In this document: positions 5,950-13,542 of the stretch, piece after piece
Numbering within the stretch: the stretch's first letter is position 1
Layout: every line of letters starts with the position of its first letter
Assembly (NCBI GenBank): GCA_937890575.1
Contig: CALADZ010000112.1
Coordinates: 1 to 17,841, forward strand
From: MAG-120531 sp002378585
GTDB lineage: Bacteria; Bacteroidota; Bacteroidia; Flavobacteriales; Flavobacteriaceae
Direction of reading: 5' to 3'
DNA length: 17,841 nucleotides
Made by a program: the position numbers and the translations under genes
The notes under the pieces: generated by a model
Told to the model about the DNA's origin: nothing
Database searches by the model: none
What the model saw: only the letters and a program-made list of their open reading frames with translations

Positions 5950-8539
5950 AGCGCTCATATGGCACACGTGCTTGATCGCCGCCTTACTGCTTAGTGGGGC
6001 CTCAGGATGGGCACAAGACCAAAAACTCAATTTTGAGGAGGGCAGAAAATACCAAATCGATACTTTACGCGTAACCGGTCTAAAGACGTATAACGAACAA
6101 ACGGTAAAAACGTATACGGGTCTTAGAGAGGGAATGACCATTACACTTCCTGGTGAACAGGTAGCTACGATGATTTCCAAGCTTTGGGATCTAGAATTGT
6201 TTAGCGACATCAACTTATACATCACCAACAGCGATGGAGACCACGTTTCCCTGGAACTAGCTATCCAGGAGCGACCTGTACTTTCCGATGTGGATGTCAA
6301 AGGTATTTCGTTCCGAAAAGTCGACGATATATTAAAGGATACAGACTTAAAAAAGGGGAAAAAAATCACCAAAAGTTTGATTTCCAACACTAAAAATTAC
6401 CTGGAAAACAAATACAAGAAGGAAGGGTACCTGAATACCAAAGTATCCATCGTCACTGTAGATGATACCACGTCGGTCAATGCGCAAAAGATGCGGGTCA
6501 ACATCGATCGTGGAGATAAAGTGAAAATCCGTCAAATTATTTTTGAAGGCAATCAGGCTTTATCGGATGCAAAGCTTCGCAAGGCATTGAAAAAGACCAA
6601 ATCAAAAGCCATTTATCGTTTTTGGAAAAAGTCCAAATACATCCCTGAGGATTACACCGAAGATTTAACCAAGTTGATCGATGTATACGCCTCGAATGGT
6701 TACCGGGATGCCCGGGTATTGGGAGACACGTTGATCAACCATAACTCCAGTCTTATCTCTGTCAAGATCAAGGTGGAAGAGGGGAGAAAGTATTACTTTG
6801 GAACTATTGATTTTGTAGGGAACACGGTGTATCCTGACCACATTTTGTCTAAGGTGCTGGGTATTAAAAAGGGAGATACCTACAACGGTGTGTTGCTGCG
6901 CGAACGCGTTCAAGACAAAACCAAACCCGATGCAGAAGACATCACTAATTTATACCAGAACAACGGATACTTGTTTTCGAGTATCAATCCTGTTGAGGTA
7001 TCAGCAGCCAATGATACCATTGATTTTGAGATCAGAATCATTGAGGGTAAAGAGTCGTTTTTGAACCACGTTTATGTGTCTGGTAATGAAAAGACCAATG
7101 ACCACGTTATCTACAGAGAGATGCGTACCAGGCCTGGTCAAAAATATTCCAAGGACAACATCATGCGTACGATTCGCGAGTTAGGTCAGCTTGGGTTTTT
7201 TGATGCGGAACAAATTGCGCCAGATATTCAAAATCCAGATCCCAACACCGGTACTGTAGACATAGCCTATAATTTGGTGGAATCAGGCTCGAGTCAAATT
7301 GAACTCCAAGGAGGCTATGGCGGAGGTGGGTTTATCGGAACGCTGGGTCTGTCGTTTAGCAACTTTTCCATCCAAAACATCTTTGACAAGGAATCATATC
7401 AACCCGTTCCCATGGGTGATGGGCAGACGTTTGCCTTGAGGTTGCAAGCCAGCCGAACTTTTAGGGTGTACAGCTTGAATTTCTCTGAACCCTGGTTGGG
7501 TGGACGCAAACCCGTTCAATTCAACATCAACCTATCGCGTACCCAGCAGTTTGCCTTCGATTACGCCTTGAGGGATGTAGATAAAAACAGATCTTTTGCC
7601 ATCACAGGATTATCCGTTGGTTTGGCCAAAAGATTGCAGTGGCCTGACGATTATTTTACCGTATCTCATGCACTTGGATACCAGCAGTATGACTTTAATA
7701 ATTACAATATCGGGTTGTTTAATTTTGGTAATGGTACCTCGAATGCTCTTTCCTATACTTTTGGGGTGTCTAGAAATTCCTCAGGTCCAAATCCTATTTT
7801 CCCCACAGAAGGTTCTCGTTTTGACATCACGGCCAAGCTGACTCCTCCTTTCTCATTAATGGGCAGCAAAAAAGATTTTGCTTCAATTAGAGAAGAGGCT
7901 GAAGACATTGTGGCGCGAAGAAGAATTGGCGAGGCGTCTACTTTGGATTTACAACGCTTAGAGACCTTGGAAGAAGAGCGTTTTAAATGGTTAGAGTACT
8001 ACAAAGTCAAGTTTAAAGGTGATTGGTATACCCGCCTGTTTGGCAAATTCGTCTTGAGAGCCAATGCAGAATTTGGTTTCCTAGGCAACTATAACCAAGA
8101 CATAGGGGATGTGCCTTTTGAGCGTTTCTTTGTCGGAGGAGATGGTATGGGCAACTTCACCATGGATGGACGAGATATGATCCAGTTGCGCGGTTATGAA
8201 AACCAAGCGCTGACTCCGGTGGATGAGCTTACGGGCCAACAAGAAGGTGGTTTAGTGTACAACAAATTCTCCATGGAGATGCGTTATCCATTGACCTTGA
8301 AGCCATCTGCGTCTATATTTGCCATGACGTTCCTCGAGGCAGGTAATGCCTTTGATCGTTTTAGCACCTTTGATCCTTTTGATGCCAAACGATCAGCAGG
8401 TGTCGGAATTCGTATATTTATGCCTGCTTTCGGTTTGTTGGGGGTTGATTTTGGTTATGGATTTGACCAAGACAATCAGCCTAGCTCATTTGGGCCAAGC
8501 GGTTGGCAGACACATTTCATTATCGGACAACAGTTTTAA
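5930..8539 (+). CDS. bamA: Outer-membrane protein assembly factor BamA
   Basis: BamA is the Omp85 core of the BAM machine that folds and inserts outer-membrane barrels. The mature protein shows five POTRA-like repeats, visible as repeated 'V.G' strand starts (TLRVTGLKTY, VDVKGISFRK, IIFEGNQALS, IDFVGNTVYP, VYVSGNEKTN). They are followed by a 16-strand-type barrel with the conserved LRGY loop motif near residue 752 and a C-terminal Phe (GQQF) as insertion signal. I prefer the GTG start at 5930, giving 869 residues, because it gives a compact signal peptide ending in GWAQ. An ATG at 5882 is possible but would put a 30-residue acidic extension before the hydrophobic core and a 68-base overlap with uppS. 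A charged insertion lies in the barrel at about 7870-7990. Confidence 0.95.
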   Translation: MNKFSPKALIWHTCLIAALLLSGASGWAQDQKLNFEEGRKYQIDTLRVTGLKTYNEQTVKTYTGLREGMTITLPGEQVATMISKLWDLELFSDINLYITNSDGDHVSLELAIQERPVLSDVDVKGISFRKVDDILKDTDLKKGKKITKSLISNTKNYLENKYKKEGYLNTKVSIVTVDDTTSVNAQKMRVNIDRGDKVKIRQIIFEGNQALSDAKLRKALKKTKSKAIYRFWKKSKYIPEDYTEDLTKLIDVYASNGYRDARVLGDTLINHNSSLISVKIKVEEGRKYYFGTIDFVGNTVYPDHILSKVLGIKKGDTYNGVLLRERVQDKTKPDAEDITNLYQNNGYLFSSINPVEVSAANDTIDFEIRIIEGKESFLNHVYVSGNEKTNDHVIYREMRTRPGQKYSKDNIMRTIRELGQLGFFDAEQIAPDIQNPDPNTGTVDIAYNLVESGSSQIELQGGYGGGGFIGTLGLSFSNFSIQNIFDKESYQPVPMGDGQTFALRLQASRTFRVYSLNFSEPWLGGRKPVQFNINLSRTQQFAFDYALRDVDKNRSFAITGLSVGLAKRLQWPDDYFTVSHALGYQQYDFNNYNIGLFNFGNGTSNALSYTFGVSRNSSGPNPIFPTEGSRFDITAKLTPPFSLMGSKKDFASIREEAEDIVARRRIGEASTLDLQRLETLEEERFKWLEYYKVKFKGDWYTRLFGKFVLRANAEFGFLGNYNQDIGDVPFERFFVGGDGMGNFTMDGRDMIQLRGYENQALTPVDELTGQQEGGLVYNKFSMEMRYPLTLKPSASIFAMTFLEAGNAFDRFSTFDPFDAKRSAGVGIRIFMPAFGLLGVDFGYGFDQDNQPSSFGPSGWQTHFIIGQQF

Positions 8540-8542
8540 CAG

Positions 8543-9367
8543 ATGAAAACCGCCCTAGGCTATATCGCATTATTTGTTTTCTTGATGGTTGCGCCAAGTG
8601 CCGTAGCTCAAAGAAGTGTGCGTGTAGCTTATGTGGACCTCGATGAGGTGTTGGCTTCATTGCCCGCCTATACCCAAGCCCAAAAGAATTTGGACGCACG
8701 GGTAGAGGATTGGAAAAAAGAAGCCCAAGCAAGAGAAGAAGTCATCGCTGGTCTAAAGCAAGTATTGGCCCAAGAACGCCCATTGCTCACCCCAGAATTG
8801 ATTCAAGACAGAGAAACTGAAATCAATGCGGCTACCCAGGAATTGATGCAGTACAGGCAACAGCGATTTGGTCCTGAAGGAGATTTGATGATCGCCCGTA
8901 AAGGAATGATGGAGCCCATTCAAGATCAAGTATACGAGGCCATCAGAAAGCTAGGGGCGGAAAAAGGGTATGACTTCATTTTTGAGAAATCTTCCGATGC
9001 CGTGATGCTTTATGCACAAAAACGATATGACCTCAGTGATGAATTGATTCGCCTATTGTCTAAAGCACAGCTCAAAGAAGAATACAGCTTGAGCGATCAA
9101 GTGATTAACGACCGAATCAAAGCTCCAGAACCCAGTGAGGCTCAAGAACAGCGTCTGGCGGCTGAACAAGAAAAAGAATCTGAGCGCACTCAAGCGATGG
9201 AGGCCAAAAACGAGGCCAAAAATCAAGTCTTGCTGACCAAAAAACAACAACAAGACAGTATTCGCGCTGCCCGTGTGGCTCAATTTGAGGCCAATAAACA
9301 AAAAATACTAGAGGCGCGTAAGGCAAGATCACAAACTAGCGCCAAAAAGAAAGACACGATTCAATAA
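8543..9367 (+). CDS. OmpH/Skp-family periplasmic chaperone, long form
   Basis: OmpH/Skp proteins hold unfolded outer-membrane proteins in the periplasm and pass them to BamA. This 274-residue copy has a signal peptide ending in AVAQ and the family opening VRVAYVDLDEVLASLPAY. A long coiled coil of Gln, Glu, Lys and Arg follows, then the closing AEKGYDFIFEKSSDAVMLYA region that packs the trimer body. Unlike the next gene it continues for roughly 110 residues beyond the core, in a Glu/Gln/Lys/Ala-rich segment likely to be coiled coil or disordered, ending in a basic tail. It begins 3 bases after the bamA stop, so the two are co-transcribed. The family call is firm; the role of the extension is unknown. 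Confidence 0.93.
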   Translation: MKTALGYIALFVFLMVAPSAVAQRSVRVAYVDLDEVLASLPAYTQAQKNLDARVEDWKKEAQAREEVIAGLKQVLAQERPLLTPELIQDRETEINAATQELMQYRQQRFGPEGDLMIARKGMMEPIQDQVYEAIRKLGAEKGYDFIFEKSSDAVMLYAQKRYDLSDELIRLLSKAQLKEEYSLSDQVINDRIKAPEPSEAQEQRLAAEQEKESERTQAMEAKNEAKNQVLLTKKQQQDSIRAARVAQFEANKQKILEARKARSQTSAKKKDTIQ

Positions 9368-9373
9368 TATCGT

Positions 9374-9381
9374 TATATTTG
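9374..9381 (+). promoter_or_regulatory. Candidate -7 box before the second ompH gene
   Basis: TATATTTG matches the Bacteroidota -7 pattern exactly and lies in the largest internal gap of the envelope cluster (59 bases). It would give a leader of about 40 bases. No TTG is seen at the expected upstream distance, so this may be a weak or chance site. Confidence 0.3.
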
Positions 9382-9426
9382 ACCACTTATCCAGAAAATT
9401 ATCTAACATCTATTTATTTTGACCCT

Positions 9427-9936
9427 ATGAAATCATTGAAGAAAATCGCATTGGCCCTGGTAGTATTTGTAGGCATGACCTCTATGGCTCAAGCCCAGAG
9501 CAAAGTGGCGCATATCAACGTACAAGAACTGTTGATGGACATGCCCGAGATGAAAGCTGCTGAAGCGGAATTGCAAAAATTGTCTGAAACCTATAGAGCA
9601 GATATCGAAGACTCGATGACAGAATTAAGAAATAAGTACACCCTTTATTCTAATGAGTCTGCTGCAAAGTCCAAAGAGGAGAATGAGAAAAGAGCTCTAG
9701 AACTTCAAGGTTACGAGCGTTCTATTCAAGAAGCGCAGCAAACCGCTCAACAAGAATTGCAGAAAAAACAAGCGGATTTATTTGGTCCAATTTCTGAGAA
9801 AGCCAAGAAAGCTATTGAGAAAGTAGCTGCAGCCCAAGGGTTTGACTATGTCATTGATGCTACTCAAGGCTCAGGTCTGATTGTTGCTAAAGGAACTGAT
9901 CTGCTTCCTGCCGTGAAAAAAGAATTGGGCTTCTAG
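9427..9936 (+). CDS. OmpH/Skp-family periplasmic chaperone, short form
   Basis: This 169-residue periplasmic chaperone is a paralogue of the preceding gene and is close to the normal Skp length. The signal peptide MKSLKKIALALVVFVGMTSM ends in AQAQ. The mature protein opens with KVAHINVQELLMDMPEMKAA, followed by a long Glu/Lys/Gln coiled coil. It closes with AAQGFDYVIDATQGSGLIVA, the strand that completes the trimer core. I chose the ATG at 9427; an in-frame ATG at 9379 would put 16 residues before the signal peptide and would overlap the candidate -7 box. A strong intrinsic terminator follows 21 bases after the stop, ending the envelope transcript. Tandem OmpH genes after bamA are common in Bacteroidota. 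Confidence 0.94.
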   Translation: MKSLKKIALALVVFVGMTSMAQAQSKVAHINVQELLMDMPEMKAAEAELQKLSETYRADIEDSMTELRNKYTLYSNESAAKSKEENEKRALELQGYERSIQEAQQTAQQELQKKQADLFGPISEKAKKAIEKVAAAQGFDYVIDATQGSGLIVAKGTDLLPAVKKELGF

Positions 9937-9957
9937 TAATCCCACTAAGCTAAATGG

Positions 9958-9984
9958 AAAAACCGCCTCTGTGCGGTTTTTTTT
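9958..9984 (+). terminator. Intrinsic terminator after ompH, before murI
   Basis: A 9-bp perfect stem (AAAAACCGC and GCGGTTTTT) closes a 6-base loop (CTCTGT), and the T-tract continues to 9984. It ends 13 bases before the first murI ATG at 9998, leaving very little room for a separate murI promoter. Confidence 0.85.
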
Positions 9985-9997
9985 ATATCCTTGCACT

Positions 9998-10774
9998 ATG
10001 AAAAGCACAGGTCCCATGATAGGTTTTTTCGATTCAGGAGTGGGAGGTACCTCTATTTGGAATGCTGCTCAGCGGTTATTGCCAGGGGCTGATACCTTGT
10101 ATTTAGCCGACAGCGCTCACGCGCCTTATGGTTTATTGCCTTTGGACGCCCTAGTCCGCCGTACGGAGGTATTGACCGAATTTCTCTTGGCTCAAGGAGC
10201 CACGTTGATTGTCGTGGCGTGTAATACAGCCACCACCAATGCCATTGCCCACTTAAGGGCCAGGTATCCCGTATCTTTTGTCGGTATAGAACCAGCGATT
10301 AAGCCAGCTGTAGTGCACACCCAGTCACAGGTTATTGGGGTGTTGGCCACTCGGGGGACCATCTCCAGCGGTCTATTTCACAGCAGAATTCAGGCCTATG
10401 GTTCAGGATATACCTTGGTGATTCAGCACGGAGATGGATTGGTTGAGCAGATAGAGCAAGGTCAGCTGATGGGTCAAGAGGTGCGCACTCTTCTCTCTCG
10501 ATATCTTTCTCCCATGGTGGAGCAGGGAGTGGACACACTCGTATTGGGTTGTACCCATTATCCGTTTTTAATCCCAGTCATTGAATCCCTGTTCCCCGGG
10601 GTCTTTCAAATTATTGATCCCAGTGATGCCGTTGCCAGGCAAATACTTCATCTTTGGTCACATGAATCAATGCATGAAAAAGGACATGCCGTTTTTTTAA
10701 CCAATGGTTCTTTGGAAGTGATGCGGTCATTTGCCCCTAAAGCCGCCGAGGTCAGAACCTCTGCCGACTTTTAG
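9998..10774 (+). CDS. murI: Glutamate racemase
   Basis: MurI interconverts L- and D-glutamate in the cytoplasm, supplying D-glutamate for peptidoglycan. From the ATG at 9998 the protein has 258 residues. FFDSGVGG at 10-17 carries the conserved Asp12, and DSAHAPYG at 38-45 is family-typical. The two catalytic cysteines are Cys75 in VVACNTATT and Cys185 in VLGCTHYP, with His187 beside the second. An in-frame ATG at 9971 lies inside the terminator hairpin and is rejected. The ATG at 10016 (MIGFFDSG) is a real alternative. TATCCTTG at 9986-9993 is one base off the -7 pattern and would start transcription at about 9998, which would make the 9998 start leaderless. The stop overlaps that of convergent folA by 4 bases. 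Confidence 0.95.
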   Translation: MKSTGPMIGFFDSGVGGTSIWNAAQRLLPGADTLYLADSAHAPYGLLPLDALVRRTEVLTEFLLAQGATLIVVACNTATTNAIAHLRARYPVSFVGIEPAIKPAVVHTQSQVIGVLATRGTISSGLFHSRIQAYGSGYTLVIQHGDGLVEQIEQGQLMGQEVRTLLSRYLSPMVEQGVDTLVLGCTHYPFLIPVIESLFPGVFQIIDPSDAVARQILHLWSHESMHEKGHAVFLTNGSLEVMRSFAPKAAEVRTSADF

Positions 10775-10784
10775 AGGGTTCTGA
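10752..10784. terminator. Hairpin spanning the convergent murI and folA stops
   Basis: Arms at 10752-10762 and 10773-10784 pair over 11 bp with one bulged G, around a 10-base loop that contains the overlapping stop codons. No U-tract follows on either strand, so it is not a standard intrinsic terminator. It could slow polymerase or protect both 3' ends from decay. The structure is visible; the role is inferred. Confidence 0.4.
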
Positions 10785-11274
10785 GGTAGGTGTTTATCTT
10801 AAAGCTATAGGCGTGTCTTTCGTCTTGTTGATGAGCGATCGACTCAACTAATTCCCATTCATCGGGACGGAGTTCCGGAAAAAATGCATCTGCTTCAAAC
10901 GACCCATCTACTTCGGTGAGGCATACTTCTTGAGCCTTTGAGAGGGCCAATGCGTATATTTCACCACCGCCCACCACAAAGGCAATGGCCGAATCGTTGA
11001 CGAGTTCAATAGCTTCATCTAAATCATGCACGACGAAACAATCCGGGTGATTCACTGAGTAGTCCTGGTTGCGGGTGATAATCACGTGTTTCCTGCCTGG
11101 GAGTGGCTTTGGAAAGCTTTCGAAGGTTTTTCTCCCCATGATGATGGGGTAACCCATAGTGGTGTGTTTAAAATGCGCAAAATCATCCGGTAGATGCCAG
11201 AGCAATTCACCTTCTTTCCCTAAACTTCTGTTGGTGCCTATGGCGGCGATCAAGCAAAGATGTGTTGTGCTCAT
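10771..11274 (-). CDS. folA: Dihydrofolate reductase
   Basis: FolA reduces dihydrofolate to tetrahydrofolate with NADPH, regenerating the cofactor that ThyA oxidises. The 167-residue protein has the standard short chromosomal form. It opens CLIAAIGTNRSLGKEGELLW, then WHLPDDFAHFK with Trp26 and the catalytic acid Asp31. IIMGRKTFESFPKPLPGRK at 45-62 is the NADPH and folate region, followed by VVGGGEIYALAL, the second cofactor motif. The start overlaps the thyA stop by 4 bases (ATGA), so the pair is translationally coupled and matches the enzymology of the dTMP cycle. The 3' end runs into murI, converging with a 4-base overlap. Confidence 0.97.
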   Translation of the reverse strand: MSTTHLCLIAAIGTNRSLGKEGELLWHLPDDFAHFKHTTMGYPIIMGRKTFESFPKPLPGRKHVIITRNQDYSVNHPDCFVVHDLDEAIELVNDSAIAFVVGGGEIYALALSKAQEVCLTEVDGSFEADAFFPELRPDEWELVESIAHQQDERHAYSFKINTYLRTL

Positions 11275-12095
11275 ATGGCTACAGCTCCTTTAATATGTGG
11301 ATGTGGATCGTAGCCCTCCAGGGTGAAATCCTCAAACTCAAAAGAAAATAGATCGGAGACCTTTGGATTTAAATACATTTTAGGAAGTGGCTTTGGGGTT
11401 CTCGACAGTTGAAGGTCCACTTGCTCCAAATGGTTGTTGTAGATATGGGCATCCCCTAAGGTGTGTATAAAGTCACCAGGCTGAAAACCACATACTTGGG
11501 CGATCATCATGGTCAACAGAGCGTAAGAGGCTATGTTAAAGGGGACGCCTAAAAACACGTCCGCTGATCGTTGGTATAGTTGACAAGATAGTTTTCCTTC
11601 GGCTACATAGAATTGAAAAAATGCGTGACAAGGGGGGAGTGCTGCCTTACCTTGGGCTACATTTTCCGCAAAACTTTGTTGGGTGTCTGGCAATACGGAA
11701 GGATTCCAAGCAGAAACCAACATGCGTCTACTGTTGGGGTTGGTTTTTAATGTCTGGATCAATTCAGCGATCTGATCTATTTCTTCACTGTTCCAGTTTC
11801 TCCATTGATGCCCGTAAACAGGTCCTAAATCTCCGTTTTCATCGGCCCATTCATTCCAAATGCGCACACCGTTTTCTTGTAGATAAGCGATGTTGGTATC
11901 CCCTTTGAGAAACCAGAGCAATTCGTAGATAATCGATTTGAGGTGGAGTTTTTTTGTAGTCACCAGGGGAAACCCTTCGGCCAGATCAAACCTCATTTGA
12001 TAACCAAATACGCTGAGCGTACCCGTTCCAGTGCGGTCTCCTTTTTGGACACCGTGGTCCTTGATGTGTTGCAGCAGTTCGTGGTATTGTTTCAT
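11271..12095 (-). CDS. thyA: Thymidylate synthase
   Basis: ThyA methylates dUMP to dTMP using methylene-tetrahydrofolate, producing the dihydrofolate that FolA recycles. The 274-residue protein shows GDRTGTGTLSVFG at 19-31, the PPCHAFFQFYV active-site segment with Cys156, QRSADVFLGVPFNIASYALL at 175-194, and DAHIYNNH near the dUMP site. It is about ten residues longer than the E. coli enzyme because of an insertion just before the active-site cysteine (roughly 139-149, TQQSFAENVAQ), a variation also present in other bacterial ThyA lineages. The gene sits 25 bases after nupC and overlaps folA by 4 bases, as part of a nucleoside-uptake and thymidylate operon. Confidence 0.97.
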   Translation of the reverse strand: MKQYHELLQHIKDHGVQKGDRTGTGTLSVFGYQMRFDLAEGFPLVTTKKLHLKSIIYELLWFLKGDTNIAYLQENGVRIWNEWADENGDLGPVYGHQWRNWNSEEIDQIAELIQTLKTNPNSRRMLVSAWNPSVLPDTQQSFAENVAQGKAALPPCHAFFQFYVAEGKLSCQLYQRSADVFLGVPFNIASYALLTMMIAQVCGFQPGDFIHTLGDAHIYNNHLEQVDLQLSRTPKPLPKMYLNPKVSDLFSFEFEDFTLEGYDPHPHIKGAVAI

Positions 12096-12120
12096 GATAT
12101 GTCCTTCAATCCGTGTCTAA

Positions 12121-13542
12121 TTATCCCAAAATAATTCCGGCGATCGTTGCAGAAATCAACGAAGCCAAAGAGCCCCCTAAAACAGCCTTGAGTCCAAATG
12201 CAGAGAGTACTTTTCTTTGATTAGGCGCCAGTGATCCAATGCCGCCAATCTGAATACCGATCGAAGCAAAATTGGCAAATCCACACAACATATACGTCGC
12301 CATTATCACTGACTTGTTGTAGGTGAAATGGGTAGCTTGGGTCATGTCTTTGAGGCTCGCCAGTTGAGTATACGCTACAAATTCACTAGAAGCAAGCTTG
12401 ACACCTAGGAGTTGCCCCATCAGGGTAATGTCTTCAGCTGCTACACCGATCAACCACATCAGAGGGGAAAATATAAGCCCCATGACAGATTCCAAGGACA
12501 AGCTTTGATAAGCTGTATGGGAAGCCATCCATTCATTGATGGGAGTTACGGCACCTATCCAACCAAACACGCCGTTAAATAGTGCGATAAATGCGACAAA
12601 AACCAACAACATAGCCCCCACATTGGCTGCCAATTTTAGTCCTTCTGTGGTTCCATTGGCAATGGCGTCTAAGAAATTTGTTCCGATTTTTTCATAGGAC
12701 ACCTCGATGTTGGTGTCAATGGTTTCTGTTTGTGGATATAGGATTTTAGCGACCACTACCGCACCTGGGGCCGCCATCACAGAAGCTGCCAAAAGATGTC
12801 GGGCAAATGCTAACCTCATCTCAGGGTCATTTCCCCCAAGAAATCCAATATAGGCAGCCAACACACCACCTGCCACGGTGGCCATACCACCAATCATGAC
12901 TAGCATCATTTCCGATTTAGTCATTTTAGCTAGGTAGGCTTTGATCAAAAGGGGTGCTTCCGTTTGTCCCAAGAAGATGTTTCCGGCAACGGATAGGGAT
13001 TCAGCCCCAGAAATGCCCAACGACTTCGTCAATAGCCATGCAAGTCCTCGAACCACTTTCTGAATGACACCCAGGTAAAAAAGCACGGAGGTCAATGCGG
13101 AGAAAAAGATGATGGTGGGGAGAATTTGAAAAGCAAAAATGTATCCAATGGAAGGGTTGTTCAAATCGAGCAGGTTGCCCAACAAGAACTGGCTCCCAGC
13201 TAGGGTGTAATCCAGTATGTTTAAGAACAATTGCCCAATCATGCTGAAAAAGTTTTGTACCCAGACTAACTGGAGCACTCCAAGCGCCAGAAGAAACTGG
13301 AGTCCCAAACCAATCCCTACGGTTTTCCAACGAATGGCCTTTCGATTGGCGGAAAATAAATAGGCAATACCGATTAAACAGACCATGCCTAGCATTCCTC
13401 TTAGAATACTGCTCAGACCCAAAGTGCTCGATTTTAGTACTTCCGTTTGGTTTACGGGTTCTTGTGCCCAAAGGGGGATGGCTGAAAACAACCACAAGCC
13501 AATCACGGTGGCGATAATCTTAGTTGCGTTTGGAAATTTCAT
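12121..13542 (-). CDS. NupC-type concentrative nucleoside transporter
   Basis: This 473-residue inner-membrane protein belongs to the concentrative nucleoside transporter (CNT/NupC) family, which imports nucleosides with a proton or sodium gradient. An N-terminal segment resembling a cleavable signal peptide (ending in PLWAQ) precedes the core; the Bacteroidota members I recall share this. The core has the N-terminal helices (LRGMLGMVCLIGIAYLFSAN), the gate and central region with GNIFLGQTEAPLLIK and MIGGMATVAGGVLAAYI, and the C-terminal domain with NVGAMLLVFVAFIALFNGV and CGFANFASIGIQIGGIGSLA. I chose the ATG at 13542, which begins the hydrophobic leader and overlaps the DUF151 gene by 23 bases; 13566 and 13593 are longer alternatives. 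Coupling ion and substrate range cannot be read from sequence. Confidence 0.93.
   Translation of the reverse strand: MKFPNATKIIATVIGLWLFSAIPLWAQEPVNQTEVLKSSTLGLSSILRGMLGMVCLIGIAYLFSANRKAIRWKTVGIGLGLQFLLALGVLQLVWVQNFFSMIGQLFLNILDYTLAGSQFLLGNLLDLNNPSIGYIFAFQILPTIIFFSALTSVLFYLGVIQKVVRGLAWLLTKSLGISGAESLSVAGNIFLGQTEAPLLIKAYLAKMTKSEMMLVMIGGMATVAGGVLAAYIGFLGGNDPEMRLAFARHLLAASVMAAPGAVVVAKILYPQTETIDTNIEVSYEKIGTNFLDAIANGTTEGLKLAANVGAMLLVFVAFIALFNGVFGWIGAVTPINEWMASHTAYQSLSLESVMGLIFSPLMWLIGVAAEDITLMGQLLGVKLASSEFVAYTQLASLKDMTQATHFTYNKSVIMATYMLCGFANFASIGIQIGGIGSLAPNQRKVLSAFGLKAVLGGSLASLISATIAGIILG

Noticed and set aside
5875..6390. A 171-codon open frame on the minus strand across the uppS-bamA junction
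   Set aside because: It runs antisense to two well-identified genes, its translation is rich in Ser and has no recognisable domain, and no promoter or start context is visible.
9053..9332. Minus-strand open frames within the ompH extension
   Set aside because: They arise from biased Gln/Lys/Glu codons read backwards, giving Phe/Leu-rich translations typical of shadow frames.
9971..9997. A longer murI start inside the terminator hairpin
   Set aside because: The added residues have no family counterpart, and the start codon lies in the loop and 3' arm of the terminator.
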